DNA of 50,973 nt from Streptomyces albicerus (GTDB taxonomy: Bacteria; Actinomycetota; Actinomycetes; Streptomycetales; Streptomycetaceae): the NCBI RefSeq assembly GCF_008905045.1, contig NZ_VWMY01000024.1:1-50973 (forward strand), written 5' to 3'. The notes beneath the pieces are model-generated. The model was not told the origin of the DNA, made no database searches, and saw only the letters and a list, made by a program, of their open reading frames with translations. Positions 17,142 to 27,521 of this stretch are shown piece after piece. Position 1 is the first letter of the stretch, and every line of letters starts with the position of its first letter. A program made the position numbers and the translations under genes.

Positions 17142-18968
17142 TCAGCCGCCGTACGCCCCGGACGCGGTCAGCCGCAGTGCCGTGTCGATCAGGGGCACGT
17201 GGCTGAAAGCCTGCGGGAAGTTGCCGACCTGGCGCTGGAGGCGCGGGTCCCACTCCTCCGCGAGGAGACCGAGGTCGTTGCGCAGGGCCAGCAGCTTTTC
17301 GAAGAGCTTGCGGGCCTCGTCCACGCGGCCGATCATCGCGAGGTCGTCCGCCATCCAGAACGAGCAGGCCAGGAACGCGCCCTCGTCGCCCTCGAGGCCG
17401 TCCACGCCCGCGTCCTCACCGGCGGTCGGGTAGCGCAGGATGAAGCCGTCCGTGGTCGACAGCTCGCGCTGGATCGCCTCGATCGTGCCGATCACACGCT
17501 TGTCGTCCGGCGGCAGGAAGCCCATCTGCGGGATGAGGAGCAGCGAGGCGTCCAGTTCCTTGGAGCCGTACGACTGCGTGAACGTGTTGCGCTCCTTGTC
17601 GTAGCCCCGCTCGCACACGTCCCGGTGGATGTCGTCGCGCAGCTCGCGCCACTTCTCCAGCGGGCCGTCCGCGTCGCCGGACTCGATGAGCTTTATGGTG
17701 CGGTCCACCGCGACCCAGGCCATCACCTTGGAGTGCACGAAGTGGCGGCGCGGGCCGCGCACCTCCCAGATGCCCTCGTCCGGCTCGTCCCAGTGGTCCT
17801 CCAGGTAGCGGATCAGCTTCAGCTGGAGGAGCGAGGCGTAGTCGTTACGGGCCAGACCCGTCATATGGGCCAGGTGCAGGGCCTCCGTCACCTCGCCGTA
17901 CACATCCAGCTGGAGCTGGTGCGCGGCGCCGTTCCCGACGCGTACGGGCCCTGAGTTCTCGTATCCGGGAAGCCAGTCGAGCTCCGCCTCGCCCAACTCC
18001 CGCTCGCCCGCGATGCCGTACATGATCTGCAGGTTCTCGGGGTCGCCCGCGACCGCGCGCAGCAGCCACTCGCGCCAGGCGCGCGCCTCCTCGCGGTAGC
18101 CCGTGCGCAGCAGCGACGACAGCGTGATCGCCGCGTCACGCAGCCACGTGTAGCGGTAGTCCCAATTGCGGACGCCGCCGATCTCCTCCGGCAGGGACGT
18201 CGTCGGGGCGGCGACGATGCCGCCCGTCGGTCCGTACGTCAGCGCCTTCAGCGTGATCAGCGAGCGGACCACGGCCTCGCGGTAGGGCCCGTGATACGTG
18301 CACTGCTCCACCCACTCGCGCCAGAAGTCCTCGGTGGCCTCCAGCGCGCCCTCAGGCTCCGGCAGAGCGGGCGGCTGCTTGTGCGAGGGCTCCCAGGAGA
18401 TCGTGAACGCGATCCGGTCACCCGGCGCGACCGTGAAGTCCGAGTACGTCGTGAGCGCCTTGCCGTAGGTCTCGCACGCCGTGTCGAACCACACGGAGTC
18501 GGGCCCGGCGACGGCCACGGTCCGCCCCTCGTGCTTGTGCACCCAGGGAACGACCCGCCCGTACGAGAAACGCATCCGCAGCGCGGAGCGCATCGGCACC
18601 CGGCCCGTGACGCCCTCGACGATCCTGATCAGCTGCGGTGCGCCGTCACGCGGGGGCATGAAATCCGTCACGCGGACCGTGCCGCGTGAGGTATCCCACT
18701 CGGATTCGAGGATCAGCGAGTCGCCGCGGTAGCGGCGGCGGGCCGCAGTCGGCGGTTCGCCGCCGGCCGCGTGCGCGGGACCGAGCCGCCAGAATCCGTG
18801 TTCCTCCGTACCGAGCAGTCCGGCGAAGACGGCGTGGGAGTCGAAACGGGGCAGGCACAGCCAGTCCACCGTGCCGTCCCGGCAGACCAGCGCAGCTGTC
18901 TGCATGTCTCCGATGAGTGCGTAGTCTTCGATGCGCCCGGCCACGTGCATCTCCAGTCGAACGGCCAC
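17142..18968 (-). CDS. Glycoside hydrolase family 15 protein (glucoamylase/trehalase-like)
   Basis: 608 residues. N-terminal RIEDYALIGDMQTAALVCRD and TVDWLCLPRFDSHAVFAGLL, and the catalytic-domain motif VRNWDYRYTWLRDAAITL mark the cytoplasmic bacterial GH15 branch. Mycobacterial members of this branch are trehalases, so trehalose or a maltooligosaccharide is a reasonable substrate, but sequence alone does not decide. No signal peptide. GTG 18968 is used; an ATG six codons later (18950) is an alternative. It diverges from pyrG across a 444-bp gap. Confidence 0.88.
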   Translation of the reverse strand: MAVRLEMHVAGRIEDYALIGDMQTAALVCRDGTVDWLCLPRFDSHAVFAGLLGTEEHGFWRLGPAHAAGGEPPTAARRRYRGDSLILESEWDTSRGTVRVTDFMPPRDGAPQLIRIVEGVTGRVPMRSALRMRFSYGRVVPWVHKHEGRTVAVAGPDSVWFDTACETYGKALTTYSDFTVAPGDRIAFTISWEPSHKQPPALPEPEGALEATEDFWREWVEQCTYHGPYREAVVRSLITLKALTYGPTGGIVAAPTTSLPEEIGGVRNWDYRYTWLRDAAITLSSLLRTGYREEARAWREWLLRAVAGDPENLQIMYGIAGERELGEAELDWLPGYENSGPVRVGNGAAHQLQLDVYGEVTEALHLAHMTGLARNDYASLLQLKLIRYLEDHWDEPDEGIWEVRGPRRHFVHSKVMAWVAVDRTIKLIESGDADGPLEKWRELRDDIHRDVCERGYDKERNTFTQSYGSKELDASLLLIPQMGFLPPDDKRVIGTIEAIQRELSTTDGFILRYPTAGEDAGVDGLEGDEGAFLACSFWMADDLAMIGRVDEARKLFEKLLALRNDLGLLAEEWDPRLQRQVGNFPQAFSHVPLIDTALRLTASGAYGG

Positions 18969-19412
18969 GTCGCCCCCCGAGGGGCGGTCGCTCTTGCGGT
19001 CAAGGGAACGTTTGTAAATCGTCGTCGCGCGACGTCAATTGTCGTAGTGATGTCGTAGCGAAACGACCTGACGAGCTCTCGTAGTTCCGGGAGACGGGCG
19101 TGGGTGGTGCCGTTTGCCGGCCGGGCTCGGCAGCGATCGTCCGAGCAGGATACGACGCACGCTGATGATCCGCGCGCCCCTCCCGACAACCGGACAGAGC
19201 CGAACGAGTGAGCACGACTGTGGTCCGTGTCGGCCCGTGTGCAGAGCGTGGCCGGAAGCGGCCTCGCCCTGGCGCTGATACCCTGGTAGCCCGTGGACCG
19301 GTGGGCGCCCCGGCAGGAAAAGGGACCCCCGAACCGCAGCGACGGCACCTCCGGAAACCTCCGGGCCGGGCAGCCGTACCGCACTCCAGACCGCGACCAC
19401 GGGAGCCCCCTC
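18969..19412. other. Divergent intergenic region GH15 / pyrG
   Basis: This 444-bp stretch holds no convincing gene. A -10-like TACCCT lies near 19277-19282 upstream of pyrG without a good -35. Two direct copies of ACCTCCGG lie near 19347-19363. I see no pyrimidine-type attenuator that I can defend. Confidence 0.5.
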
Positions 19413-21086
<1,674 letters not shown>

Positions 21087-21105
21087 CACACGGGTTGTAC
21101 GGTTG

Positions 21106-21143
21106 CCGGGGTGCGGGTCCTTTGCGACGCGTGCCCCGGTTTT
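21106..21143 (+). terminator. Rho-independent terminator after pyrG
   Basis: A 10-bp stem (CCGGGGTGCG at 21106-21115 with CGTGCCCCGG-type partner at 21130-21139, two G-U pairs) is followed by TTTT at 21140-21143. Confidence 0.65.
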
Positions 21144-21169
21144 CTGTGTACGTGGGAGGACAAGTCGAC

Positions 21170-21796
21170 ATGACCATCAAGGACACCGCCGAGGAGTGGG
21201 AGGTCAGGGCGACCGAGACCCCGTTCGTGGGCAACAAGACCTCCGTGCGCACCGACGACGTGGTCATGCCCGATGGATCGGTCGCCCGCCGCGACTACCA
21301 GGTCCACCCCGGCTCGGTGGCCGTGCTCGCCCTCGACGACCAGGGCCGTGTCCTGGTCATCCGCCAGTACCGGCACCCCGTGCGCCACAAGCTCTGGGAG
21401 ATCCCCGCGGGCCTGCTCGACGTCCCCGGCGAGAACCCGCTGCACGCCGCCCAGCGCGAGCTCTACGAAGAGGCCCACGTCAAGGCCGAGGACTGGCGCG
21501 TACTGACCGACGTGTTCACCACGCCCGGCGGCTGCGACGAGGCCGTACGCATCTTCCTCGCCCGCGATCTCTCCGAGGCCGAGGGCCGGCGCTTCGAGGT
21601 CGAGGACGAGGAGGCCGACATGGAGCTCTCCCGCGTTCCGGTCGACGAGCTCGTACGCGGTGTCCTCGCCGGTGAGCTGCACAACAACTGCCTCGTCGTG
21701 GGCGTCCTTTCCCTGATCGCCGCCCGGCACGGCGACGGCCTGGACGCACTGCGCCCGGCCGAGGCGCCGTGGCCCGCACGCCCCTTCGAGGCGTGA
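21170..21796 (+). CDS. Nudix hydrolase, ADP-ribose pyrophosphatase type
   Basis: 208 residues. The Nudix box reads GLLDVPGE-x8-RELYEEAHV, preceded by RQYRHPVRHKLWEIPAG; this arrangement fits ADP-ribose pyrophosphatases, and the downstream TTPGGCDEAVRIFLARDL is also typical of that branch. The usual Gly near the box end (EExGU) is His here. It should cleave ADP-ribose to AMP and ribose 5-phosphate. ATG 21170 has GGGAGGA about 10 nt upstream. The gene lies between pyrG and the NTPase/TPR gene. Confidence 0.88.
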   Translation: MTIKDTAEEWEVRATETPFVGNKTSVRTDDVVMPDGSVARRDYQVHPGSVAVLALDDQGRVLVIRQYRHPVRHKLWEIPAGLLDVPGENPLHAAQRELYEEAHVKAEDWRVLTDVFTTPGGCDEAVRIFLARDLSEAEGRRFEVEDEEADMELSRVPVDELVRGVLAGELHNNCLVVGVLSLIAARHGDGLDALRPAEAPWPARPFEA

Positions 21797-21990
21797 TCCA
21801 CTCCGGTTCCACCCCGGTAGCCAGTCCGGCGCACGCATGAGGCCCATCGGTATGACGATCGCCTGATCCGATCGGGGGACGTACCCGCCGCGCTCGGCAC
21901 GGATCGTCGCAGAGCGTGAACTAGGCTCTGGAAACGCCCCGACCGGAGTCCCGGCGGGCTTGCGCGTGCAGTGGGACGGGAGTGTGGCCC

Positions 21991-24108
21991 GTGGCGGATC
22001 AGGCGGTGGGCACCGACGACGCGATGGTGTCGGAAAAGGGGCAGCGCCCGGCTGTCCAATCCTCCCCCACTCTCGACTTCGCTCGAGCGGGGGGACCCCC
22101 ATCCACGGAGAGTCAGTTCCTCGGCCGCACAAGAGAGTTGAAGGAACTCCGGGCAGACATCGAGCGGGCAGGACTGGACACCCTCGCGGGCCGGAAAGCG
22201 CCACGCGCGCGCGTGCTGCTCATCGCGGGCAAGCCCGGTTCCGGCCGTACCGCGCTCGCCGAGGAGCTCGTACGGCAGGTCGCGGACAGTTACCCGGACG
22301 GCGTCCTGCGGGCCAGGCTCACCGAGCCCGACGGCACGCCCGTACCGACCGAACGAACCGCCCGTGACCTGCTCACCGCACTCGAACTGGCCGCCCCGGC
22401 GGGAGCCGACGAGGACGACCTGTCCGAGCGAGTGCGCGAGGCGCTCGCCACCCGCCGCACCCTGCTCCTGCTCGACGACGCGGCCGACGCCGAGCAGGTC
22501 GACGCGCTCCTTCCGGAGACCCCCGACTGCCTCGTCGTCGCCGTTTCCGGCGGGCCCCTGACCGGGATCCCCGACGTCCGCCCCTGCACCCTCGGCGGCC
22601 TGGACACCAAGTCCGCCCTCGATCTCCTCGGCCGGTACACCGGCTCGGTACGCATCACCGTCGACCCGCGCGCCGCCGAGGGACTCGTGGAGATCTGCGC
22701 GGCCCAGCCCGCCGCGCTTGTCCTCGCCGGCGCCTGGCTCGCCCACCGGCCCAAGGCGGCCGTATCCGACCTGGCCAAACAGCTGCGCACCGAGGGTGAC
22801 GGGGGCTCGGTCCTCGACCGCGTCTTCCGCCTCTCGTACACGGCCCTGCCCGCGGCCGCCGCGCGGATACTGCGACTCCTCTCGCTCGCCCCCGTGGGCC
22901 TCGTCGACCCGCACACCGCGTCCGCGCTCGCCGGCTGCTCGGTCGGCGCCGCCCGCACCACCCTGGACGACTTCACCGAGCTCGGCCTCGTCCGGCCCGT
23001 CGAGTCGCCGCTGCCGCAGTACGAGGTGCCCGGCTGTCTGCTGCCGCTGCTGCGCTCGCTCGCCGAGACCCAGGACCGACCGGCCGAACTCCAGCTGGCC
23101 CGCGCCCGGATGCTGGAGCGGACCGTACGGCTGCTGGTGTCCTGCCGTGCGATCACCGAGACCGACAGCTCACCCGCCCGCGAGAAGCTCGCCGGGATGC
23201 CCCGCGCGCTGCGCTTCCCGAACCCCCGAGCGGCCGCCGACTGGCTGCGCATCCGGCAGCCCGCGCTGCTGGCCGCCGCCCGGCTCGCGGTCGCCGACGG
23301 GGAGCTGGACACCCTGGCCCGCCGTCTCATGGCCGCGCTGGTGAGGGCGATGGTCGCCCATTTCGGTACGCAGGCCGCGGCGCCCGAGCTGTACGGCATC
23401 CACCGGCTCGTCCTGGACGTCGCCGAGCGCCGGAACCTGCCCCGCGAGAAGGCCGCCGCACTGCTGAACCTCGCCGATCTGGACGCCCAGACCGGCCGTA
23501 CGACGGAAGCCCTGGCCCGCTACCGGGCCGCCCTCGACGCCGGACGCGAGGCGAACGACCCGTATGCGACCGGCCGCGCGATGGAATCCGTAGGCGGTGC
23601 CTATCAGGAGCTCGGGGACTACGACCGGGCCGCCGACTGGTACGGGCGCGCGCTCGCCCAGCGGCTCGCGCGCGACGAGCGCGTGGACGCGGCCCGGCTG
23701 CACGGCCGCATCGCCACCGTGCACACCTACGCGGGCCGATACGGCGAGGCGTTGCTCAACTGGCGCTCGGCGGTCACGGGGCACCGCAGGACGGGTGATG
23801 TGCCTGGCCAGGCAAGGGCGTTGAGCGAGATGGCGCGGGTGCAGGAGTACGCGGGCCGGCCCGAGGAGTCCCTCGCCACCTGCCACGAGGCGGTCGAGTG
23901 GGCGCGCCGCGCCGAGGACGTACGGCTGCAGGCCGCGCTGCAGCTCCGGCTCGCCGACACGCTGGACCGGCTGGGAGACCCCGCGGCCGCCCGGCTGCAC
24001 CGCGGCACGGCCGAGCGCATGCTGGGTGATGAGCTCCCCGAGGACGCCTCAGCCAGGGAACAAGACGCTAACGCCTGCGAAATCCGTAGTACATCCGAAG
24101 AAGATTGA
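21991..24108 (+). CDS. AfsR-like NTPase/TPR protein
   Basis: 705 residues. After a disordered N-terminus (about 1-40, part of it encoded by a palindromic repeat at 22061-22102) comes an NB-ARC-like ATPase: Walker A GKPGSGRT (80-87), Walker B LLLLDDAAD, and VLDRVFRLSYTALPAAAARI, which resembles the STAND region of AfsR-type proteins. The C-terminal third has several TPRs (KAAALLNLADLDAQTGR, ARAMESVGGAYQELGDYDRA-like). No N-terminal DNA-binding domain is present, unlike AfsR. GTG 21991 has GGGAG 8 nt upstream. Role unknown, probably a signalling scaffold. Confidence 0.8.
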   Translation: MADQAVGTDDAMVSEKGQRPAVQSSPTLDFARAGGPPSTESQFLGRTRELKELRADIERAGLDTLAGRKAPRARVLLIAGKPGSGRTALAEELVRQVADSYPDGVLRARLTEPDGTPVPTERTARDLLTALELAAPAGADEDDLSERVREALATRRTLLLLDDAADAEQVDALLPETPDCLVVAVSGGPLTGIPDVRPCTLGGLDTKSALDLLGRYTGSVRITVDPRAAEGLVEICAAQPAALVLAGAWLAHRPKAAVSDLAKQLRTEGDGGSVLDRVFRLSYTALPAAAARILRLLSLAPVGLVDPHTASALAGCSVGAARTTLDDFTELGLVRPVESPLPQYEVPGCLLPLLRSLAETQDRPAELQLARARMLERTVRLLVSCRAITETDSSPAREKLAGMPRALRFPNPRAAADWLRIRQPALLAAARLAVADGELDTLARRLMAALVRAMVAHFGTQAAAPELYGIHRLVLDVAERRNLPREKAAALLNLADLDAQTGRTTEALARYRAALDAGREANDPYATGRAMESVGGAYQELGDYDRAADWYGRALAQRLARDERVDAARLHGRIATVHTYAGRYGEALLNWRSAVTGHRRTGDVPGQARALSEMARVQEYAGRPEESLATCHEAVEWARRAEDVRLQAALQLRLADTLDRLGDPAAARLHRGTAERMLGDELPEDASAREQDANACEIRSTSEED
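22061..22102 (+). repeat. 42-bp palindromic element, copy 1 (inside coding sequence)
   Basis: Begins CCTCCCCCACTCTCGACTTC and ends CGAGCGGGGGGACCCCCAT. Inverted arms (CCCCC...GGGGG and GCTCGAGC core) give it hairpin potential. It differs from copy 2 at 27769-27810 at two of 42 positions and is translated as SPTLDFARAGGPPS. Confidence 0.9.
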
Positions 24109-24121
24109 TGCATTGAAAGGC

Positions 24122-24149
24122 TAGACAGAGGGAATCCCTTCATTAGACT
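24122..24149 (+). promoter_or_regulatory. Putative ald promoter
   Basis: TAGACA (24122-24127) and TAGACT (24144-24149) are spaced by 16 bp and fit a vegetative promoter. The spacer contains the palindrome AGGGA-A-TCCCT (24129-24139). Confidence 0.5.
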
Positions 24150-24205
24150 GGCTCCGCCGCGTCCTTTCGTGGTGTCTCCCGGTGTGCTCCCGTGCGTGCC
24201 GGTTT

Positions 24206-24223
24206 GCCAGGACTTGTCCTGGC
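24206..24223. promoter_or_regulatory. 18-bp perfect inverted repeat in ald leader
   Basis: GCCAGGAC-TT-GTCCTGGC lies 48 bp before the ald start and downstream of the putative promoter. It may be an operator; mycobacterial ald is controlled by the Lrp-type AldR, but no link is shown here. Confidence 0.5.
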
Positions 24224-24271
24224 CGCGTTGCGTAACCCCACACCCCTTCTGAGCCAAGGACCGTGATCGAC

Positions 24272-25387
24272 GTGAAGGTCGGCATCCCCCGCGAGGTCAA
24301 GAACAACGAGTTCCGGGTGGCCATCACCCCCGCCGGCGTGCACGAGCTGGTGCGCCACGGCCACCAGGTCCTCATCGAGCAGAACGCCGGCGTCGGCTCC
24401 TCGATCACGGACGACGAGTTCGTCGCCGCGGGCGCGCAGATCATCGGCACCGCCGACGAGGTCTGGGCCACCGCCGACCTGCTGCTGAAGGTCAAGGAGC
24501 CCATCGCCGAGGAGTACCACCGCCTCCGCAAGGACCAGACGCTCTTCACGTACCTGCACCTGGCCGCGTCCAAGGAGTGCACGGACGCGCTCCTGGAGTC
24601 CGGCACCACCGCGATCGCGTACGAAACGGTCGAGCTGCCCAGTCGCGCACTGCCGCTGCTCGCCCCGATGTCCGAGGTCGCGGGCCGCCTCGCCCCGCAG
24701 GTCGGCGCCTACCACCTGATGCGCGCCAACGGCGGCCGCGGCGTGCTGCCCGGTGGTGTCCCCGGCGTGCTGGCCGGCCGGGCCGTCGTCATCGGCGGCG
24801 GTGTCTCCGGCTGGAACGCCGCGCAGATCGCCATCGGCATGGGCTTCCACGTGACCCTGCTCGACCGCGACATCAACAAGCTCAAGGAGGCGGACAGGAT
24901 CTTCGGCACGAAGATCCAGACCGTCGTCTCCAACGCCTTCGAGCTCGAGAAGGCCTGCCTCGAGGCCGACCTCGTCATCGGCGCCGTGCTCATCCCGGGC
25001 GCCAAGGCCCCGAAGCTGGTCACCAACGAGCTCGTGTCGCGGATGAAGCCCGGAAGTGTTCTTGTCGACATCGCGATTGATCAAGGCGGTTGCTTCGAGG
25101 ACTCGCGTCCGACGACGCACGCCGAGCCGACCTTCCCTGTCCACAAGTCGGTCTTCTACTGCGTCGCCAACATGCCCGGCGCGGTGCCCAACACGTCGAC
25201 GTACGCGCTGACGAACGCCACGCTCCCGTACATCGTGGAACTCGCGAACCGCGGCTGGGTCGAGGCGCTGCGCCGTGACCCGGCGCTCGCCAAGGGCCTC
25301 AACACCCATGACGGCAAGGTGGTTTACCGCGAGGTCGCGGAGGCGCACGGGCTCGAGCACATCGAGTTGGAGACCCTGCTCGGCTGA
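24272..25387 (+). CDS. ald: Alanine dehydrogenase
   Basis: 371 residues, the same length as the well-studied mycobacterial enzyme. Seen: VGIPREVKNNEFRVAITP at the N-terminus, LLLKVKEPIAEEY (catalytic Lys), FTYLHLAASKE (catalytic His), Rossmann GGGVSGWNAAQIA, and VDIAIDQGGCFEDSRPTTH. It interconverts alanine and pyruvate with NADH. GTG 24272 matches the conserved N-terminus; GTG 24263 is in frame, nearer AAGGA, and would add three residues. Confidence 0.96.
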   Translation: MKVGIPREVKNNEFRVAITPAGVHELVRHGHQVLIEQNAGVGSSITDDEFVAAGAQIIGTADEVWATADLLLKVKEPIAEEYHRLRKDQTLFTYLHLAASKECTDALLESGTTAIAYETVELPSRALPLLAPMSEVAGRLAPQVGAYHLMRANGGRGVLPGGVPGVLAGRAVVIGGGVSGWNAAQIAIGMGFHVTLLDRDINKLKEADRIFGTKIQTVVSNAFELEKACLEADLVIGAVLIPGAKAPKLVTNELVSRMKPGSVLVDIAIDQGGCFEDSRPTTHAEPTFPVHKSVFYCVANMPGAVPNTSTYALTNATLPYIVELANRGWVEALRRDPALAKGLNTHDGKVVYREVAEAHGLEHIELETLLG

Positions 25388-25475
25388 CGGTCCGACCGAT
25401 TCGTCCCGGCCCGTCGGCCGATCTCTCCACCGATAAAAGGCGATACGTCAACACAGGTCGTCAACATCGCGCGTC

Positions 25476-25506
25476 CGGCCGGACCTTGCCGCGCAGGGTC
25501 CGGCCG
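25476..25506 (+). terminator. Hairpin downstream of ald
   Basis: A perfect 10-bp stem (CGGCCGGACC at 25476-25485, GGTCCGGCCG at 25497-25506) with an 11-nt loop about 90 bp after the ald stop. Confidence 0.65.
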
Positions 25507-25665
25507 AATGTGTGTCGAGTCACTTTGCGAGACTCGTTCAACTCGCCTCGAACGTAACCCTTGAACCGTTTCGCACACCCGTGAAACCTGCCGTGCGACG
25601 CCCTTACGCCCTTGACAGAGGGGTGTTCCGTTGCCGACACATCGGGCCGGGTCCGGCGGATTGTG

Positions 25666-25695
25666 TTGCTGCGGACCGGTGACACGCCATAGAGT
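25666..25695 (+). promoter_or_regulatory. Promoter of the parA-scpAB-rluB operon
   Basis: TTGCTG (25666-25671), 18-bp spacer, TAGAGT (25690-25695): a good match to the Streptomyces vegetative (HrdB) promoter. A strong ribosome site AGGAGGT at 25751-25757 precedes the GTG start. Confidence 0.7.
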
Positions 25696-25767
25696 CGCCA
25701 ACCGTCGGCATGGTGCCACGCTGACCTATCTAGAAGTTTCCTGGTCACCAAGGAGGTAAGACGACTT

Positions 25768-26937
25768 GTGAATGAGTCGACATTTACTCCCGGGGGTGGT
25801 CAACCAGGAATGCCTGCGCAGGGCTCAAGGCCCACGGGGCTCGAGGCTGTCGGCTCCGTTGCTGTGCGCACCTTCGCAGCCCACCAGAGTCCGAAGATGA
25901 CTCAGACAGCACACCAGAGCATGGATGGCCATCACGTGAACGCCATGGCCGGCAACGGAAGTGGCGAGAACCGCACCCACTTCGCCGACTACGACGACCT
26001 GCCCGAGGGGCACTTCTACGACCCCGACGCCGAGTACGAGCCCGATCCGGAGTACGCGGCCACGCTCGCGCCCGACGCGGCCCGTCAGCGCCGTGAGCGC
26101 ATCGGCCCGACCGGACGTCCGCTGCCGTACTTCCCGATCCCGGGCCCGCTGACCGACCACGGCCCCGCGAAGATCATCGCGATGTGCAACCAGAAGGGCG
26201 GCGTCGGCAAGACGACGTCGACCATCAATCTGGGCGCCGCGCTCGCGGAGTACGGACGCCGGGTCCTGCTCGTCGACTTCGACCCGCAGGGCGCGCTGTC
26301 CGTGGGCCTCGGTGTCAACCCGATGGAGCTCGACCTCACGGTTTACAACCTGCTCATGGAGCGGGGCATGGCGGCCGACGAGGTGCTCCTGAAGACGGCG
26401 GTTCCGAACATGGACCTGCTGCCCAGCAACATCGACCTGTCGGCCGCCGAGGTTCAGCTGGTGTCCGAGGTCGCGCGCGAGTCCACGCTGCAGCGGGCCC
26501 TGAAGCCGCTGATGGCCGACTACGACTACATCGTGATCGACTGTCAGCCCTCGCTCGGTCTGCTCACCGTCAACGCCCTGACGGCGGCGCACAAGGTGAT
26601 CGTGCCGCTCGAGTGCGAGTTCTTCGCCCTCCGTGGTGTCGCGCTGCTCACCGAGACCATCGAGAAGGTCCAGGAGCGGCTCAACCCCGAGCTGGAGCTC
26701 GACGGCATCCTCGCCACGATGTACGACTCGCGGACCGTGCACAGCCGTGAGGTGCTCGCGAGGGTGGTCGAGGCGTTCGACGATCACGTCTACCACACGG
26801 TGATCGGCCGGACCGTCCGCTTCCCGGAGACCACGGTCGCCGGTGAGCCGATCACGACGTACGCCTCCAACTCCGTCGGGGCCGCCGCCTATCGCCAGCT
26901 CGCCAGGGAGGTGCTCGCCCGGTGTCACGCCGAGTGA
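25768..26937 (+). CDS. ParA-like chromosome-partitioning ATPase
   Basis: 389 residues. Deviant Walker A KGGVGKTT at 143-150, LLVDFDPQGALSVGLG, and VIDCQPSLGLLTVNAL are typical of ParA/Soj. About 130 residues of poorly ordered N-terminal sequence (acidic, with DYDDLPEGHFYDPDAEYEPD) precede the ATPase. The strong AGGAGGT supports GTG 25768. This is a ParA paralogue next to scpAB rather than the oriC-linked ParA, since no parB is present. It overlaps the next gene by 16 nt. Confidence 0.92.
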   Translation: MNESTFTPGGGQPGMPAQGSRPTGLEAVGSVAVRTFAAHQSPKMTQTAHQSMDGHHVNAMAGNGSGENRTHFADYDDLPEGHFYDPDAEYEPDPEYAATLAPDAARQRRERIGPTGRPLPYFPIPGPLTDHGPAKIIAMCNQKGGVGKTTSTINLGAALAEYGRRVLLVDFDPQGALSVGLGVNPMELDLTVYNLLMERGMAADEVLLKTAVPNMDLLPSNIDLSAAEVQLVSEVARESTLQRALKPLMADYDYIVIDCQPSLGLLTVNALTAAHKVIVPLECEFFALRGVALLTETIEKVQERLNPELELDGILATMYDSRTVHSREVLARVVEAFDDHVYHTVIGRTVRFPETTVAGEPITTYASNSVGAAAYRQLAREVLARCHAE

Positions 26938-27503
26938 GTCTGCCGGGGGCCGACGAACTGTTCCGTACGACCGGGGGGATGGCGCTCCAGGCGTCCAGCC
27001 CCAGACGTCAGGCCAACGGCGAGGCCCGGGTGCCGGCTCCGGCGGGCGAGAGCGACGCCGCTGCCGCCACCGGGGAGGACGCGCCGCAGTCGGTGCCCGT
27101 ACAGGGCGGCGACGGTGAGGGCGACGAACATGTCGCGGCCGACGCCGAGTCCTCCGACGGGGAGTCCCGCAGCCGGGGCGCCGCCACCGCGGAGCGTTCC
27201 GGGCGGCGGCAGGGGGCGCAGGAAGGTTCTGCCGCGGCTTCCGCCAACGCGCAGCCGCGGAAGCGCGGGCGTGGGTCCGGGCGGCGGCCCAGCGGGCGTG
27301 AGCGGCACGACGAGAAGATCACGGTGTACGTGTCCGCCGAGGAGCTCATGGATCTTGAGCACGCACGGCTGGTGCTCCGTGGGGAGCACGGGCTCGCCGT
27401 CGATCGCGGGCGGATCGTGCGTGAGGCTGTCGCCGTGGTGCTCGCGGATCTTGAGTCTCGTGGGGACGCGAGCATTCTCGTACGACGGTTGCGTGGGCGG
27501 TAG
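26922..27503 (+). CDS. Small basic protein with RHH-like C-terminus, partner of ParA-like ATPase
   Basis: 193 residues. About 1-125 is low complexity, rich in Ala/Gly/Arg/Glu. The C-terminal ~65 residues begin DEKITVYVSAEELMDLEHAR and continue with GRIVREAVAVVLADLE: a beta strand followed by two helices, the layout of a ribbon-helix-helix DNA-binding domain. RHH proteins are common centromere-binding partners of ParA. The GTG start lies inside the end of the parA-like gene (16-nt overlap), so production is coupled. The RHH call is by pattern only. Confidence 0.75.
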   Translation: MSRRVSLPGADELFRTTGGMALQASSPRRQANGEARVPAPAGESDAAAATGEDAPQSVPVQGGDGEGDEHVAADAESSDGESRSRGAATAERSGRRQGAQEGSAAASANAQPRKRGRGSGRRPSGRERHDEKITVYVSAEELMDLEHARLVLRGEHGLAVDRGRIVREAVAVVLADLESRGDASILVRRLRGR

Positions 27504-27521
27504 CGGTAGCCTGCGACGGCT

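Larger units (their letters stand above)
25388..25767. other. Intergenic region ald / parA-like
   Basis: The 380-bp gap is locally AT-richer than its surroundings. It holds the ald hairpin, a TTGACA at 25612-25617 without a matching -10, and the promoter at 25666-25695. No gene is seen. Confidence 0.6.

Noticed and set aside
19293..19412. pyrG start at 19293
   Set aside because: The added ~40 residues are not part of CTP synthases and no ribosome site is present there; GGGAG before TTG 19413 is preferred.
25612..25640. TTGACA as -35 of the parA-like operon
   Set aside because: No acceptable -10 at 16-19 bp; the TTGCTG/TAGAGT pair further down fits much better.
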